DNA of 51,616 bases, taken from contig JAJEDR010000016.1 in the NCBI GenBank assembly GCA_022821385.1, forward strand, positions 1-51,616, written 5' to 3'. This document shows, piece by piece, positions 16,708 to 25,044 of the stretch; within the stretch, counting starts at the first letter, position 1; each line of letters begins with the position of its first letter. A program made the position numbers and the translations under genes. Origin of the DNA: Rhodothermales bacterium (GTDB lineage: Bacteria; Bacteroidota; Rhodothermia; Rhodothermales; Bin80). The notes under the pieces were generated by a model. The model worked only from the letters and a program-made list of their open reading frames with translations. It was not told the origin of the DNA and ran no database searches.

Positions 16708-17918
16708 TGCAGATTGTGGATTAGTTCGTCCGAGATTGCATCCGCAAACTCGGGGTCGTTAATATGGAGATCATATTCCTTGACTGTCACAGAGGAATTA
16801 CAGTTTGCATGAAGTGATGCAAAAAGCGCTTTATTGGATTCGGGAGCGAAGAAAATCTCTTTTGGTGCATCCAGCATACTGACTCCCCTGAGTGGTATCA
16901 TCAGCGTAACCGGAGCCCGTGCGCGGCTGAGCCTAGTTCCTATCTCCTTTCCAATCTTAGCACATTCATCTGGACTGGTCCGCATCAGAGTGACGTTAGC
17001 ATTGTGGGGGTGAAGCGTTCGCTCTCTGAATGCTGCAGGCACAGTTTCAAGCGCCCAATAATTAACCATATCCAGTGCTCCGCAGGAAACCACCTGGGGT
17101 GTGCCAGCGACAATTGCAGCTTCCAGTCGTCGGGGACCGGCACTCAGCACACCGCCTACCACCTCATCGCACCATTCAGTGGTGGTGACATCCGCAACGC
17201 CTTCAAAAAATCCATCCGCAATAAGTTTTTCCATTGCCCGGCCACCACTACCTGTCGCATGAAAAACCACTACCTCAAACCCTGATTTCTCCAGACGCTC
17301 ACGCAATCGCGTGACACAAGGTGTGGTCACGCCAAACATTGTCGCCGCAATCAAGGGCCGCTCATCATCACGCTCTGGCATTTTATGCGCGGCCATACCA
17401 CAAACTGCATCAGCAGCATTCTTGATGATCACCCTGCTTATCCGATTCAATCCTGCTATATCCGCGACGGAGTACATCATAGCGATATCGCTCTCGCCCA
17501 TATAGGGCGCCACATCACCGGAAGCAAGTGTAGATACCATCACTTTGGGAAGTCCCACCGGGAGCGCCCGCATGACAGCCGTCCCTACTGCGGTCCCTCC
17601 AGAACCACCGAGTGCCAAAACGCCTGCCAATTGCGAGGACATATTCCTCGCCAGGTTCACGGCACCGCGTGTCAATGATTCCAAGGCATAGCTGCGACTA
17701 CCCCTTTCTCTCAGAGCTAGAATATCTTCGCCACCGGCCTTAGCAACCTCGCCTGCGGAAATGTCCGGCTCGTATTGCGGCTGCCCCATTACCCCCACAT
17801 CCATCAGAATGGGATGCAGGCCTCTCGACCGAATAATATCCCGTGCGTAAGCATATTCTTCTCCCTTGGTGTCCAAGGTGCCAACCAGCAGGATTCTTGG
17901 AGACTTGGAGTCCGTCAT
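16680..17918 (-). CDS. Tm-1-like ATP-binding protein (UPF0261)
   Basis: A 412-residue cytosolic protein of the family related to the N-terminal half of tomato Tm-1. It begins RILLVGTLDTKGEEYAYARD, a strong family signature, then MDVGVMGQP, VLALGGSGGTAVGTAVMRALP (glycine-rich, nucleotide-binding, about residues 100-120), KVMVSTLASGDVAPYMGESDI and VVVFHATGSGGRAMEKLI. The C-terminal half contains NAHVT-like HNANVTLMRT and the PLRGVSMLDAP loop. Members bind ATP; their reaction in bacteria is poorly defined, and the fold suggests phosphorylation or ligation of a small carbon substrate. The gene is first in a two-gene operon with the cupin, overlapping by 28 bases. Confidence 0.94.
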   Translation of the reverse strand: MTDSKSPRILLVGTLDTKGEEYAYARDIIRSRGLHPILMDVGVMGQPQYEPDISAGEVAKAGGEDILALRERGSRSYALESLTRGAVNLARNMSSQLAGVLALGGSGGTAVGTAVMRALPVGLPKVMVSTLASGDVAPYMGESDIAMMYSVADIAGLNRISRVIIKNAADAVCGMAAHKMPERDDERPLIAATMFGVTTPCVTRLRERLEKSGFEVVVFHATGSGGRAMEKLIADGFFEGVADVTTTEWCDEVVGGVLSAGPRRLEAAIVAGTPQVVSCGALDMVNYWALETVPAAFRERTLHPHNANVTLMRTSPDECAKIGKEIGTRLSRARAPVTLMIPLRGVSMLDAPKEIFFAPESNKALFASLHANCNSSVTVKEYDLHINDPEFADAISDELIHNLQWKKSASAL

Positions 17919-18030
17919 GGCGGTCTAAAGCTTAGCGAACTGCAAACAAAATAACGACAATAGCCCCTTAAGGAAATCATTATGTGAGTGTAACCACATT
18001 TTTCTAAGAACTACCCCTGTGAAGCAGTTC

Positions 18031-18291
18031 TTAGAAAATTTCAAGCATGATTTGCAGTTCCTCTGTGTCCAGCTCTATAGCCTGGTGATCGTCGCTCAGA
18101 CGGAAATCCGTGATACTACTCGGTATAAACTCCTTCGGTGTGTTCATCCGGAAAAGCGTATCAGCAACCACGTACCAGTCTTCTCTGGTCAAATGTACCA
18201 CCGCCTCATTGCCATTAGCAACCATCGGGGCATATTGTAAGACTTTCTCCAGATGTGTGATACCTTGTTTCTGGTGCAGATTGGGATCCAT
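18031..18291 (-). CDS. Small hypothetical protein, 86 residues
   Basis: Not recognised. The sequence is acidic and soluble, without a signal peptide or membrane segment. It contains EKVLQYAPMVANGNEAVVHLTREDWYVVADTL, then FIPSSITDFRLSDDHQAIELD and a hydrophobic-acidic end. The composition and mixed helix/strand pattern look like a real protein rather than a shadow frame, and no longer frame competes on either strand. It lies 113 bases downstream of the Tm-1-like start, pointing away from thyA. No Shine-Dalgarno sequence is visible, as is common in this window. Confidence 0.5.
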   Translation of the reverse strand: MDPNLHQKQGITHLEKVLQYAPMVANGNEAVVHLTREDWYVVADTLFRMNTPKEFIPSSITDFRLSDDHQAIELDTEELQIMLEIF

Positions 18292-18421
18292 ACTTCAGTC
18301 GAATAATGCAGTGATCGTATTGAGAATTCTTACTGGGACTAGTGGTACGCAGTAAAGTGATTTATTGCCGTCCAGCTTTCTGAGCTGTGAACCTAAATTA
18401 CATAATCCGTAGCTCTGGGGG

Positions 18422-18448
18422 GCCGGTGTACTTGCGCAGTACACCGGC
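18422..18448. repeat. Perfect 11-bp inverted repeat (hairpin)
   Basis: GCCGGTGTACT (18422-18432), loop TGCGC, AGTACACCGGC (18438-18448). The stem is GC-rich and perfect. It is not followed by a T-run, so it is not a standard intrinsic terminator on either strand. It may be a structured RNA element, a protein-binding site or a terminator of another kind. Confidence 0.75.
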
Positions 18449-18995
18449 AGGTGTTGTACTTGATCAGGGTTGATAATCCTGTTGTCTCACAAGCCTGGAT
18501 GTGAAAATTCAATCGCTGAGCAAAATACCCCTTTTGGTGAGACCGTCAACGCTGGACATCAAGGTGAGGCCATGGACGCTAAGTACTGCCTGGTATGATC
18601 CGGGATAGTTATTAACCGGATGCTGTACGGTGCGGGCTTAAGCGAGCAAATATTGTTTTTGCGCTATTGTTCAGAATGGAAATGGCCCCAAGCAAAATTG
18701 ATTTCTATGTGATTCAGAATGGAGGTGCCTGCTGACGGGTGGATAACGATTCTCTTGTCGCTGCAATAGTGTGCTTTTTGGGCAAGACGCAAAACGTTTT
18801 AGGACTTGCAGATATAGTGCTGAAGCAGTACGGTCTTTCTTGTGAATGTATACCGTATTCTTGGTCATGCACCTCTATTTGTCAACTGGTTGAAAGCCAT
18901 GTTCAAGGAACCTCATAATTGGTGAAATTGGTTTTAATTTGGTCGCATTCATTATGAACGACTTCTGGATTTCGTGGTCACGAAAAAGATCATTT

Positions 18996-19025
18996 TTGAC
19001 TGATGCAAGTTGATTATTCTTATTA
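18996..19025 (+). promoter_or_regulatory. Possible promoter of the thyA operon
   Basis: TTGACT (18996-19001) and TTATTA (19020-19025) are separated by 18 bases and resemble -35 and -10 boxes. Transcription would begin within a few bases of the thyA ATG, giving a nearly leaderless message. The match is modest and this is a guess. Confidence 0.25.
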
Positions 19026-19035
19026 GCTTCTGCGG

Positions 19036-19929
19036 ATGCATCTCTATTTGGACTTGTTGCGGCATGTCATGACGAACGGGCATGAGCGCAGTGATCGCAC
19101 AGGAACTGGAACGGTCAGTGTTTTTGGATATCAGATGCGATTTCCACTGAAGGAGGGGTTTCCGATTTGTACAACTAAACGTGTTTGGTTTCGGGGGTTG
19201 GCGTGCGAATTGCTCTGGTTCCTGTCTGGTTCTACGAATATCAAGCCGCTGGTCGATCAGGGAATCTCAATCTGGACCGCATGGCCGCTGAAGTATTATC
19301 TCGAGTATCGTAAGCTTCCGGTTCCACCGTCGGACTCTGACGAATGGTCAGTGCGTCTTAAAGAGTTTGAAGAACGCATCCGCAAAGAAGAAGGGTTTGC
19401 CGAAAAATGGGGGGATTTGGGTCCTGTTTATGGCAAGCAGTGGCGTTCATTCTCCGGTGTAGACCAGATCGCATCTGTCATGGACTCCCTGCAACGAAAA
19501 CCTTGGAGTCGACGTCATATTGTGAGCGCATGGAATGCAAGAGAAATAGATCGGATGGCACTTCCTCCCTGTCATATGTTCTTCCAGCTTTCCGCCTCCG
19601 AGACCCGACTGTCTTGTCAGCTTTACATTCGATCAAACGATCTCTTCCTGGGAGCTCCGTTCAATATTGCTCAGTACGCGCTCTTAACCCATCTTATAGC
19701 GGAGCAGGCAGGCCTTGAACCAGGGGATTTAGTCTACACTATCGGAGATGCACACATTTATCTGAATCATCTTGATCAAGTAAGGCAGCAACTGAAGCGT
19801 GCTCCTTATCCACTGCCAACTTTGCATATCTTAAGGAAGCCGGCAACATTATTTGATTATGAGTACGCCGACTTCGAACTCAGTGACTATAAGTGTCATC
19901 CGGCCATCAAAGCTCCTGTGGCTGTTTAA
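19036..19929 (+). CDS. thyA: Thymidylate synthase
   Basis: Makes dTMP from dUMP using methylene-tetrahydrofolate, which is oxidised to dihydrofolate. The 297-residue protein starts [26 protein letters not shown], the family N-terminus. The catalytic cysteine is C179 in [10 protein letters not shown], with the RSND dUMP-binding loop ([10 protein letters not shown]) and GDAHIYLNH further on. It is about 30 residues longer than the E. coli enzyme because of an insert at roughly residues 85-125 (rich in E, R and K), as in many longer bacterial forms. It begins a four-gene operon ending in folA, which recycles its dihydrofolate product. Gaps downstream are short (27 bases to the amidase). Confidence 0.98.
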   Translation: MHLYLDLLRHVMTNGHERSDRTGTGTVSVFGYQMRFPLKEGFPICTTKRVWFRGLACELLWFLSGSTNIKPLVDQGISIWTAWPLKYYLEYRKLPVPPSDSDEWSVRLKEFEERIRKEEGFAEKWGDLGPVYGKQWRSFSGVDQIASVMDSLQRKPWSRRHIVSAWNAREIDRMALPPCHMFFQLSASETRLSCQLYIRSNDLFLGAPFNIAQYALLTHLIAEQAGLEPGDLVYTIGDAHIYLNHLDQVRQQLKRAPYPLPTLHILRKPATLFDYEYADFELSDYKCHPAIKAPVAV

Positions 19930-19956
19930 TTCTGTCATTGCGAATATTGACCAACG

Positions 19957-20955
19957 ATGAGATCGCGTAACCCCGGGAGTCAACGGCAGGCGTTACTTCG
20001 AGGTGTTTTTGAGGATAATCAGAAACTCGTTGGGCATACTGTCTCAAAACAAAGGAGAACAACAGTATGGTGGTCTATGGGTATATCGCTTCTGGTCATT
20101 GTGATTGCATTGATGGTCGGTGGTATAGAAGAAGACGGTACGGCTGAACCGGTAAGCTCTGTTGAACTACTTACATCTCCTGACCAGCGCGTACTTGCAT
20201 CTCAGGATGAATTTGTAGCGTCCGAGAGCACAACAGACATACCCTTGTCCCGTGTTTATGGTCTTGACGTGAGAACGATCGTACTTGATCCGGGGCATGG
20301 CGGACATGATCCCGGTGCCTCTGGACCGGTTGGCCTGCACGAAAAAACCGTTACACTTGATGTTGCCTTGCGTCTCGCAAGGCGACTGAAGTCTCAAGGC
20401 TATAATGTGGTTCTCACACGACGACAGGATGTTAGCGTGAGCCTCCGGAAAAGGGTCGAAGATGCACGGGCTCACGAGGCAGACCTTTTTGTGTCAATTC
20501 ATGTCAATTCAGTTCCTGTTGACACAGTGGCTTTTATTGAGACTTATTATTTCAGTCCGCGCGGAGATGCTCGCGCGGAGGCTTTGGCTCTTCGGGAGAA
20601 TTTCAATGCTGGCTATAGTGTTGCCCAGTGGCAAAACAGTCTTGAAGCACTAGGACAAACCGTGCGAGATGAAGACAGTCGCCGATTGGCCACGCACATT
20701 CAGAATGCGATGATTTCAACTATGCGCGAAATCAATCCTGGGATTCATGATTGGGGGACGAGATCTGGGCCTTTTACAGTGCTCCTGAACACGAAAGTGC
20801 CGGCAGTACTTGCTGAAATAACCGCAATTTCAATGCCGGAAGAAGAACAAAACTTGCTGGATGATGCTTACCGAGAGCAGTTGGCTATCGGTCTTGAATC
20901 CGGTATTATCTCTTATCTTTCCACAGAGGATAGTTCTATAACATTTGCTAATTAG
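19957..20955 (+). CDS. N-acetylmuramoyl-L-alanine amidase (Amidase_3), membrane-anchored
   Basis: Cleaves the bond between N-acetylmuramic acid and the stem peptide of peptidoglycan; relatives (AmiC type) split septal wall. The 332 residues begin with a basic cytosolic segment, one membrane helix at about 32-50 (SMGISLLVIVIALMVGG), a linker, and then the zinc amidase domain: VLDPGHGGHDPGASG (first zinc His), LHEKTVTLDVALRLA (Glu), SIHVNSVP (second zinc His) and a late PAVLAEITAISM with the catalytic Glu. The ligand set is complete. It is 5 bases from the actin-like gene, and the pairing of a wall hydrolase with a cytosolic filament hints at a morphogenetic unit. Confidence 0.95.
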   Translation: MRSRNPGSQRQALLRGVFEDNQKLVGHTVSKQRRTTVWWSMGISLLVIVIALMVGGIEEDGTAEPVSSVELLTSPDQRVLASQDEFVASESTTDIPLSRVYGLDVRTIVLDPGHGGHDPGASGPVGLHEKTVTLDVALRLARRLKSQGYNVVLTRRQDVSVSLRKRVEDARAHEADLFVSIHVNSVPVDTVAFIETYYFSPRGDARAEALALRENFNAGYSVAQWQNSLEALGQTVRDEDSRRLATHIQNAMISTMREINPGIHDWGTRSGPFTVLLNTKVPAVLAEITAISMPEEEQNLLDDAYREQLAIGLESGIISYLSTEDSSITFAN

Positions 20956-20960
20956 TTTAT

Positions 20961-21986
20961 ATGTCGCATCAATCTGAAACATCCAATAATATTCTGCGCG
21001 TCGGTATTGATCTGGGAACTTCACGAAGTGCCATTGCTGCTGATAATGGCAAGCGCAAGTGGATTCACAGCTATGTCGGCTGGCCCCGTGATTTTATCGC
21101 ACGCAAGTTGCTCAAGCGTGATGTGCTCGTTGGAACGGATGCCATTGAGCATCGGAATTCAGTCAACTTGGTTCGCCCTTTGGAGCACGGTGTAATCAGG
21201 GACGGAACAGCCAAAGACGAAAAGGCTGTTCGTGAACTGATTCGGCATTTGATATCGCTAGCAGAACCAGAGGATGGGCAGAAAATTTATGCTGCCGTTG
21301 GCGTGCCGGCAGAGGCTCTGCGGGTCAATAAGCTCGCAATACGCAATGCTGTGGGTGAATGGGCGGACACTCTGATGCTGGTATCGGAACCGTTTGCGGT
21401 GGCATATAGACTCGGTGCGCTCAATAACGCCTGTATCGTTGACATTGGCGCAGGTACGATTGATTTCTGTGTCATGCATGGCACGATGCCGAGTGATGAG
21501 GATCAGCGCTCAATGCGCGCCGCGGGGGATCATATAGATCAGCAGCTTTACGACCTGTTGTCGGAGCGCTTCGTCAACACACCTATAAGTGAGACTATGG
21601 TGCGTGAATTGAAGGAGAAGCACGCCTCTGTTTCTGGTGCAAGTGAACCCGTAAGGGTCAAACTGCCGATTGCCGGCAAATTTCAGTTACATGACATCAC
21701 CAAAGAGATTTGCCGGGCCTGTGATTCTTTGATACCGGGTATTGCAGAGACCATCATTGATCTACTGAGTACGTACGAACCGATGCTCCAGGAGCGGATC
21801 CGGAACAGTATCTATTTAGCAGGCGGTGGAAGCCAAATTCGTGGCATAACTGAAGCCCTCGCTACTGCCCTGGAGGAGTATGGGCATTTCACGATCACAC
21901 CCATTGAAGATCCGCTGTTCAGTGGTGCCGAAGGGGCCCTGAGTCTGGCGGAAGACATGCCTGAAGAATATTGGGAAAACATGTAA
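20961..21986 (+). CDS. MamK-like actin-family ATPase
   Basis: A 341-residue actin/Hsp70-fold protein that should polymerise with ATP. Phosphate-1 loop is VGIDLGTSRSAIAAD (about residues 14-28), phosphate-2 is IVDIGAGTIDFCVMHGT, and the adenosine motif is YLAGGGSQIRGI. Several segments match MamK, the magnetosome filament protein, better than MreB as I recall these families: VGWPRDFIARKLL, VRPLEHGVI, LVSEPFAVAYRLGALNN, MPSDEDQRSMRAAGDHID and the C-terminal GALSLAEDMPEEYWENM. MreB's membrane-binding N-terminal helix is not evident. No magnetosome genes are in the window. It lies directly after the amidase and 11 bases before folA. It could organise cell shape, division or an intracellular compartment. 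Confidence 0.88.
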   Translation: MSHQSETSNNILRVGIDLGTSRSAIAADNGKRKWIHSYVGWPRDFIARKLLKRDVLVGTDAIEHRNSVNLVRPLEHGVIRDGTAKDEKAVRELIRHLISLAEPEDGQKIYAAVGVPAEALRVNKLAIRNAVGEWADTLMLVSEPFAVAYRLGALNNACIVDIGAGTIDFCVMHGTMPSDEDQRSMRAAGDHIDQQLYDLLSERFVNTPISETMVRELKEKHASVSGASEPVRVKLPIAGKFQLHDITKEICRACDSLIPGIAETIIDLLSTYEPMLQERIRNSIYLAGGGSQIRGITEALATALEEYGHFTITPIEDPLFSGAEGALSLAEDMPEEYWENM

Positions 21987-21997
21987 GACGTCCTCTT

Positions 21998-22501
21998 GTG
22001 ATCATCATTGCCGCACTGGCACGTGAGAATCGCTGTATCGGTCGCAATCTGCGCCTCCCTTGGCATATCTCGGAAGATATGCAGCGCTTTAAGCGACTGA
22101 CGAGTGGTTTCCCGATGATCATGGGACGCCTGACCTGCGAAGGGCTCGTACGTGACTTTGGTGGGCCGCTGCCGAACAGGCGTATGCTTGTACTGACAAG
22201 CAACCCTAACAAAAAAATCCATCCATCCATTGAATCATTTGATTCATTGGAGTCTGCGTTGAAGGGCGTAGAATCTGCCGATCAGGTGTTTATTGCCGGC
22301 GGTGCCAGAGTTTATGAAGAGGGGATTCCCATAGCAGATCGACTTGAGCTAACGCTGATTGACCGCTTCTACGAAGGAGATACTTTTTTTCCGCCTTACG
22401 AGCATCTCATCGGGAAAGAGTTCGCGCTCGTAAAAGAGCGTCCACATGAAGGATTCACTTTCGCCACCTACGACAGGATCCGCCCCTCAAAGGATTATTA
22501 A
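21998..22501 (+). CDS. folA: Dihydrofolate reductase
   Basis: Reduces dihydrofolate to tetrahydrofolate with NADPH. From GTG at 21998 the protein (167 residues) reads VIIIAALARENRCIGRNLRLPWHISEDM, the classic start with the substrate-binding LPW and acidic residue. FKRLTSGFPMIMGRLT and VFIAGGARVYEEGI (NADPH binding) follow, and ELTLIDRFYEGDTFFP gives the C-terminal region. A TTG at 21971 would overlap the actin gene and add nine unconserved residues, so GTG is preferred. As last gene in the thyA operon it completes the dTMP/folate cycle. Its 3' end faces bshA. Confidence 0.96.
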   Translation: MIIIAALARENRCIGRNLRLPWHISEDMQRFKRLTSGFPMIMGRLTCEGLVRDFGGPLPNRRMLVLTSNPNKKIHPSIESFDSLESALKGVESADQVFIAGGARVYEEGIPIADRLELTLIDRFYEGDTFFPPYEHLIGKEFALVKERPHEGFTFATYDRIRPSKDY

Positions 22502-22567
22502 AATTGGGCCAGCTTGTCGGTAATCAAGAATTTCCGACGGGTGCGGTATTGCACGACCAAGCCGTAC

Positions 22568-23725
22568 TTATTCAGGCAGTGAAAAACTCTTGACCTTACG
22601 CTGGACAATTTCTTCGTAATAGGCTTCGTACTGGGAAACGATTGCAGAAGTATTGTAGTGGCGGACAGCATGTTCCCTGGCCCGTTTAGCCATTTGTGCG
22701 TGTAGCTCATCGTTCACTAGCACCTTGGTGCAGGCTCGGGAGAACGCTTCTATGTCACCCACAGGACATAAATAGCCTGCTCCGCTACCTTTTATGAGTT
22801 CCGGTAAACCACCAATATCACTGCATACGACAGGTACACCACAGGCCATTGCTTCCAGCGGAGCAAGTCCGAACGATTCAGATCCACTGGTAAGTAAAAA
22901 CAGGTCGGCAATGGACAGAATCTCTGCGACCGGATCCTGTTTTCCGAGAAACCGCACAGCATCTTGGATTCCTAGATTACGCGCACACAGTTCTGCATTG
23001 GATCGATCCGGGCCATCCCCAACCAAAAGAAGCCTCACTGCCAATCCTTCCTGAAGTATCCGCTTAAACACCTCGATGACGTGAGGGACATTCTTTACGC
23101 GCCGGAAATTCGATACGTGCACCACGACCTTTTGATTAGCCGGACAGATCGCCTTCTTAAAATGCTTTTTGTCCTGTCGGCTGAAGCGTTCTGTATCAAT
23201 GAAGTTGGGGATCACCTTAATGGGAGCCTCCACACCGAAGGCATCATAAGTCTCCTGGCGTAGGAAATTGGACACAGCCGTCACACCGTCCGACGCATTG
23301 ATAGAATAAGTTACCACGGGCGCATAAGAAGCATCCTGGCCGACAATCGTGATATCGGTGCCGTGCAAGGTGGTGACGACAGGCAGGGAGATTGACTGCT
23401 TTTTGAGTATATCTCGTGCCAGAACGGCACTGGTTGCATGTGGTATTGCATAGTGAACATGAAGCAAATCCAGTGCCTCGTACTTAGCAACATCTACCAT
23501 CTTGCTTGTCAGAGACAGTGCGTACGGTGGAAAATCAAAGAGCGGATAACGAGTGACACTCACCTCATGGAAATAGATGTTCTCCGTGATTTTGCTCAGA
23601 CGGAAGGGGAGGGAGTAGGCAATAAAGTGTATTTCGTGACCTCTAGCGGCCAATGCTCTGCCCAATTCGGTGGCTACAACCCCACTTCCACCATAGACAG
23701 GGTAACAAGTGATTCCGATGCGCAT
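22568..23725 (-). CDS. bshA: Bacillithiol glycosyltransferase BshA
   Basis: N-acetyl-alpha-D-glucosaminyl L-malate synthase, first step of bacillithiol synthesis, joining GlcNAc from UDP-GlcNAc to L-malate. A GT4 family enzyme of 385 residues: MRIGITCYPVYGGSGVVATELG is the BshA N-terminus. HVHYAIPHATSA, VVTTLHGTDITIVG, KVIPNFIDTERF and the GT4 Glu-x7-Glu motif in SESFGLAPLEAMACGVPVVCSD follow. The ATG at 23725 is chosen because the family begins MRIGI; an upstream ATG at 23770 would add a non-conserved stretch. The bshB and bshC partners are not in the window. Bacillithiol is the low-molecular-weight thiol of many Bacteroidota. Confidence 0.96.
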   Translation of the reverse strand: MRIGITCYPVYGGSGVVATELGRALAARGHEIHFIAYSLPFRLSKITENIYFHEVSVTRYPLFDFPPYALSLTSKMVDVAKYEALDLLHVHYAIPHATSAVLARDILKKQSISLPVVTTLHGTDITIVGQDASYAPVVTYSINASDGVTAVSNFLRQETYDAFGVEAPIKVIPNFIDTERFSRQDKKHFKKAICPANQKVVVHVSNFRRVKNVPHVIEVFKRILQEGLAVRLLLVGDGPDRSNAELCARNLGIQDAVRFLGKQDPVAEILSIADLFLLTSGSESFGLAPLEAMACGVPVVCSDIGGLPELIKGSGAGYLCPVGDIEAFSRACTKVLVNDELHAQMAKRAREHAVRHYNTSAIVSQYEAYYEEIVQRKVKSFSLPE

Positions 23726-23804
23726 GATGTAGTTTGTATTGTAGAAAACGGAAACCAGTACAGTGAGCACAAGGTTGCACTGTCCGTCATATAAGATCTA
23801 AAAA

Positions 23805-24422
23805 ATGTCCCGATCTGTATTTGTTTTTGTCTTAGGTATGCTCGTTGCTCCTACCGCGATTTCCCAGACCTTTGGTATTAGCGCCGGGGCGAATTTCCAG
23901 CGATTGAATGAAATCAGACTCAATGAACTGGAAACTAAATTTTCAAGCCAAAACGGCTGGCATGTAGGGTTGTGGGCAGAAGTCCCGCTGGGCCCGGCAG
24001 CAGCTTTGCGCGGCGGCGGCCGGTATATGGCAGCCGGGCAGCTATTCGATGGTTTGGAGACCAATTTCCCATCGATACGCGAAAAGTTTGAGGTTTCACT
24101 GGTTGAGCTGTTCCTGTTGCTGCGAATAGGCTTTCCTTCTCAAGTAGTGAGTCCTTACGTATTTGCCGGTCCGGTATTTAGGATCCCAGTCAACACTGAC
24201 CACCAACTCGGCAACGATCTATCACCTCTTTCTTACGCGGGAGAGATCGGAGGTGGTCTCGTTATCAATCTGGGGCCGATAAGCCTGTACCCTGAAGTCG
24301 CTTATGTCTTTGGGCTGACCCGCTTCATTGAAGACGAGTTGGTACTAGAGTTTATCTCCCTAACTGTTGGTGATACACAGCGGCTAAATACGGCAATGTT
24401 ACGTCTGTCGGTTGGACTATAG
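23805..24422 (+). CDS. Outer-membrane beta-barrel protein
   Basis: A 205-residue protein with signal peptide MSRSVFVFVLGMLVAPTAISQ, then alternating amphipathic strands typical of the small 8-stranded porin-like barrels of Bacteroidota (GISAGANFQRL, WHVGLWAEVPLG, AALRGGGRYMAAG, SLVELFLLLRIGF, VSPYVFAGPVFRI, IGGGLVINLGPISLYPEVAYVFGLT). It ends in a strand, MLRLSVGL. The barrel-type proteins may be structural or transport small solutes; nothing more specific is visible. It is divergent from bshA, sharing an 80-base spacer. Confidence 0.85.
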   Translation: MSRSVFVFVLGMLVAPTAISQTFGISAGANFQRLNEIRLNELETKFSSQNGWHVGLWAEVPLGPAAALRGGGRYMAAGQLFDGLETNFPSIREKFEVSLVELFLLLRIGFPSQVVSPYVFAGPVFRIPVNTDHQLGNDLSPLSYAGEIGGGLVINLGPISLYPEVAYVFGLTRFIEDELVLEFISLTVGDTQRLNTAMLRLSVGL

Positions 24423-25038
24423 TAGAATTCCGCTCCTGCTGCCCCAAAAGGTGACGTTCCAAGCAGGTTATCAAGCTTCTCGCAAGGCAGGGACTGGTTG
24501 CAGATCGGTGGGACCAATTGCAGATCTATTCCTCCTCAAGAACCAACTTATCACGGGCTTATGTACGGATGCCATAAACTCAAGCAATGCACCCGCATAC
24601 CGGTCCTACGGCTTAATCTTCATCAGGCACGCCCTACAAAACATGGGCGTTGCTGTGCTGACATACACTCCTAGATTAACTTCACTGAACCTTAACAGCA
24701 ACAAAGTTTTGTCGCTGAACATGAGCAATAACGAAGCTCTCCTGCACATCGAGTTGAACAGGATCCTGAACATAGCCCAAGCCTTCACGGACGCAACGAG
24801 AGCGCTGATTGCTGACATGTGCACCAAAGGAAACAACCCCTACGGCAAACGGCCCGTCGGTCCTACCAAACGATCAATAATACTACATGGCAGGCATCCA
24901 GCGCCGTTGCCCACTTCACCCTGCACCACACCCTTTCCCTACGGCGGAGCGTACTGCCATCCGCCGCCACCAGCGTATGTGCTACAGGAATCTATGAACG
25001 CTCAAGACACACTTACGAGCTCTTCGCCGAAGAGGTAA
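24412..25038 (+). other. Open frame of doubtful status with leucine-rich-like segment
   Basis: A 208-codon frame overlapping the end of the barrel gene by 11 bases. A short stretch near residues 88-115 (LTSLNLNSNKVLSLNMSNNEAL) looks like leucine-rich-repeat sequence, but the rest is compositionally poor and the C-terminal part (PHPPPPAY-like, many Pro/Thr/Ser) reads like non-coding DNA. No signal peptide or proper start context. A decayed leucine-rich-repeat gene or chance are both possible. The stretch is otherwise a 620-base gap between two genes. Confidence 0.2.
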
Positions 25039-25044
25039 CGGAGC

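Larger units (their letters stand above)
18292..19035. other. Long intergenic region before thyA
   Basis: About 740 bases with no supported gene; a 65-codon minus-strand frame (18671-18868) has no recognisable features. It contains a perfect 11-bp hairpin at 18422-18448 and probably the promoter of the thyA operon at its right end. No tmRNA, RNase P or tRNA landmarks (T-loop, CCA end) were seen. Confidence 0.45.

Noticed and set aside
18292-19035. tmRNA, RNase P RNA or 6S RNA in the gap before thyA
   Set aside because: No T-loop, CCA end, peptide-tag reading frame or conserved RNase P core was found.
20961-21986. Magnetosome gene island
   Set aside because: Only one MamK-like gene; no mamA, mamB, mamE, mamI or other magnetosome genes occur in the window.
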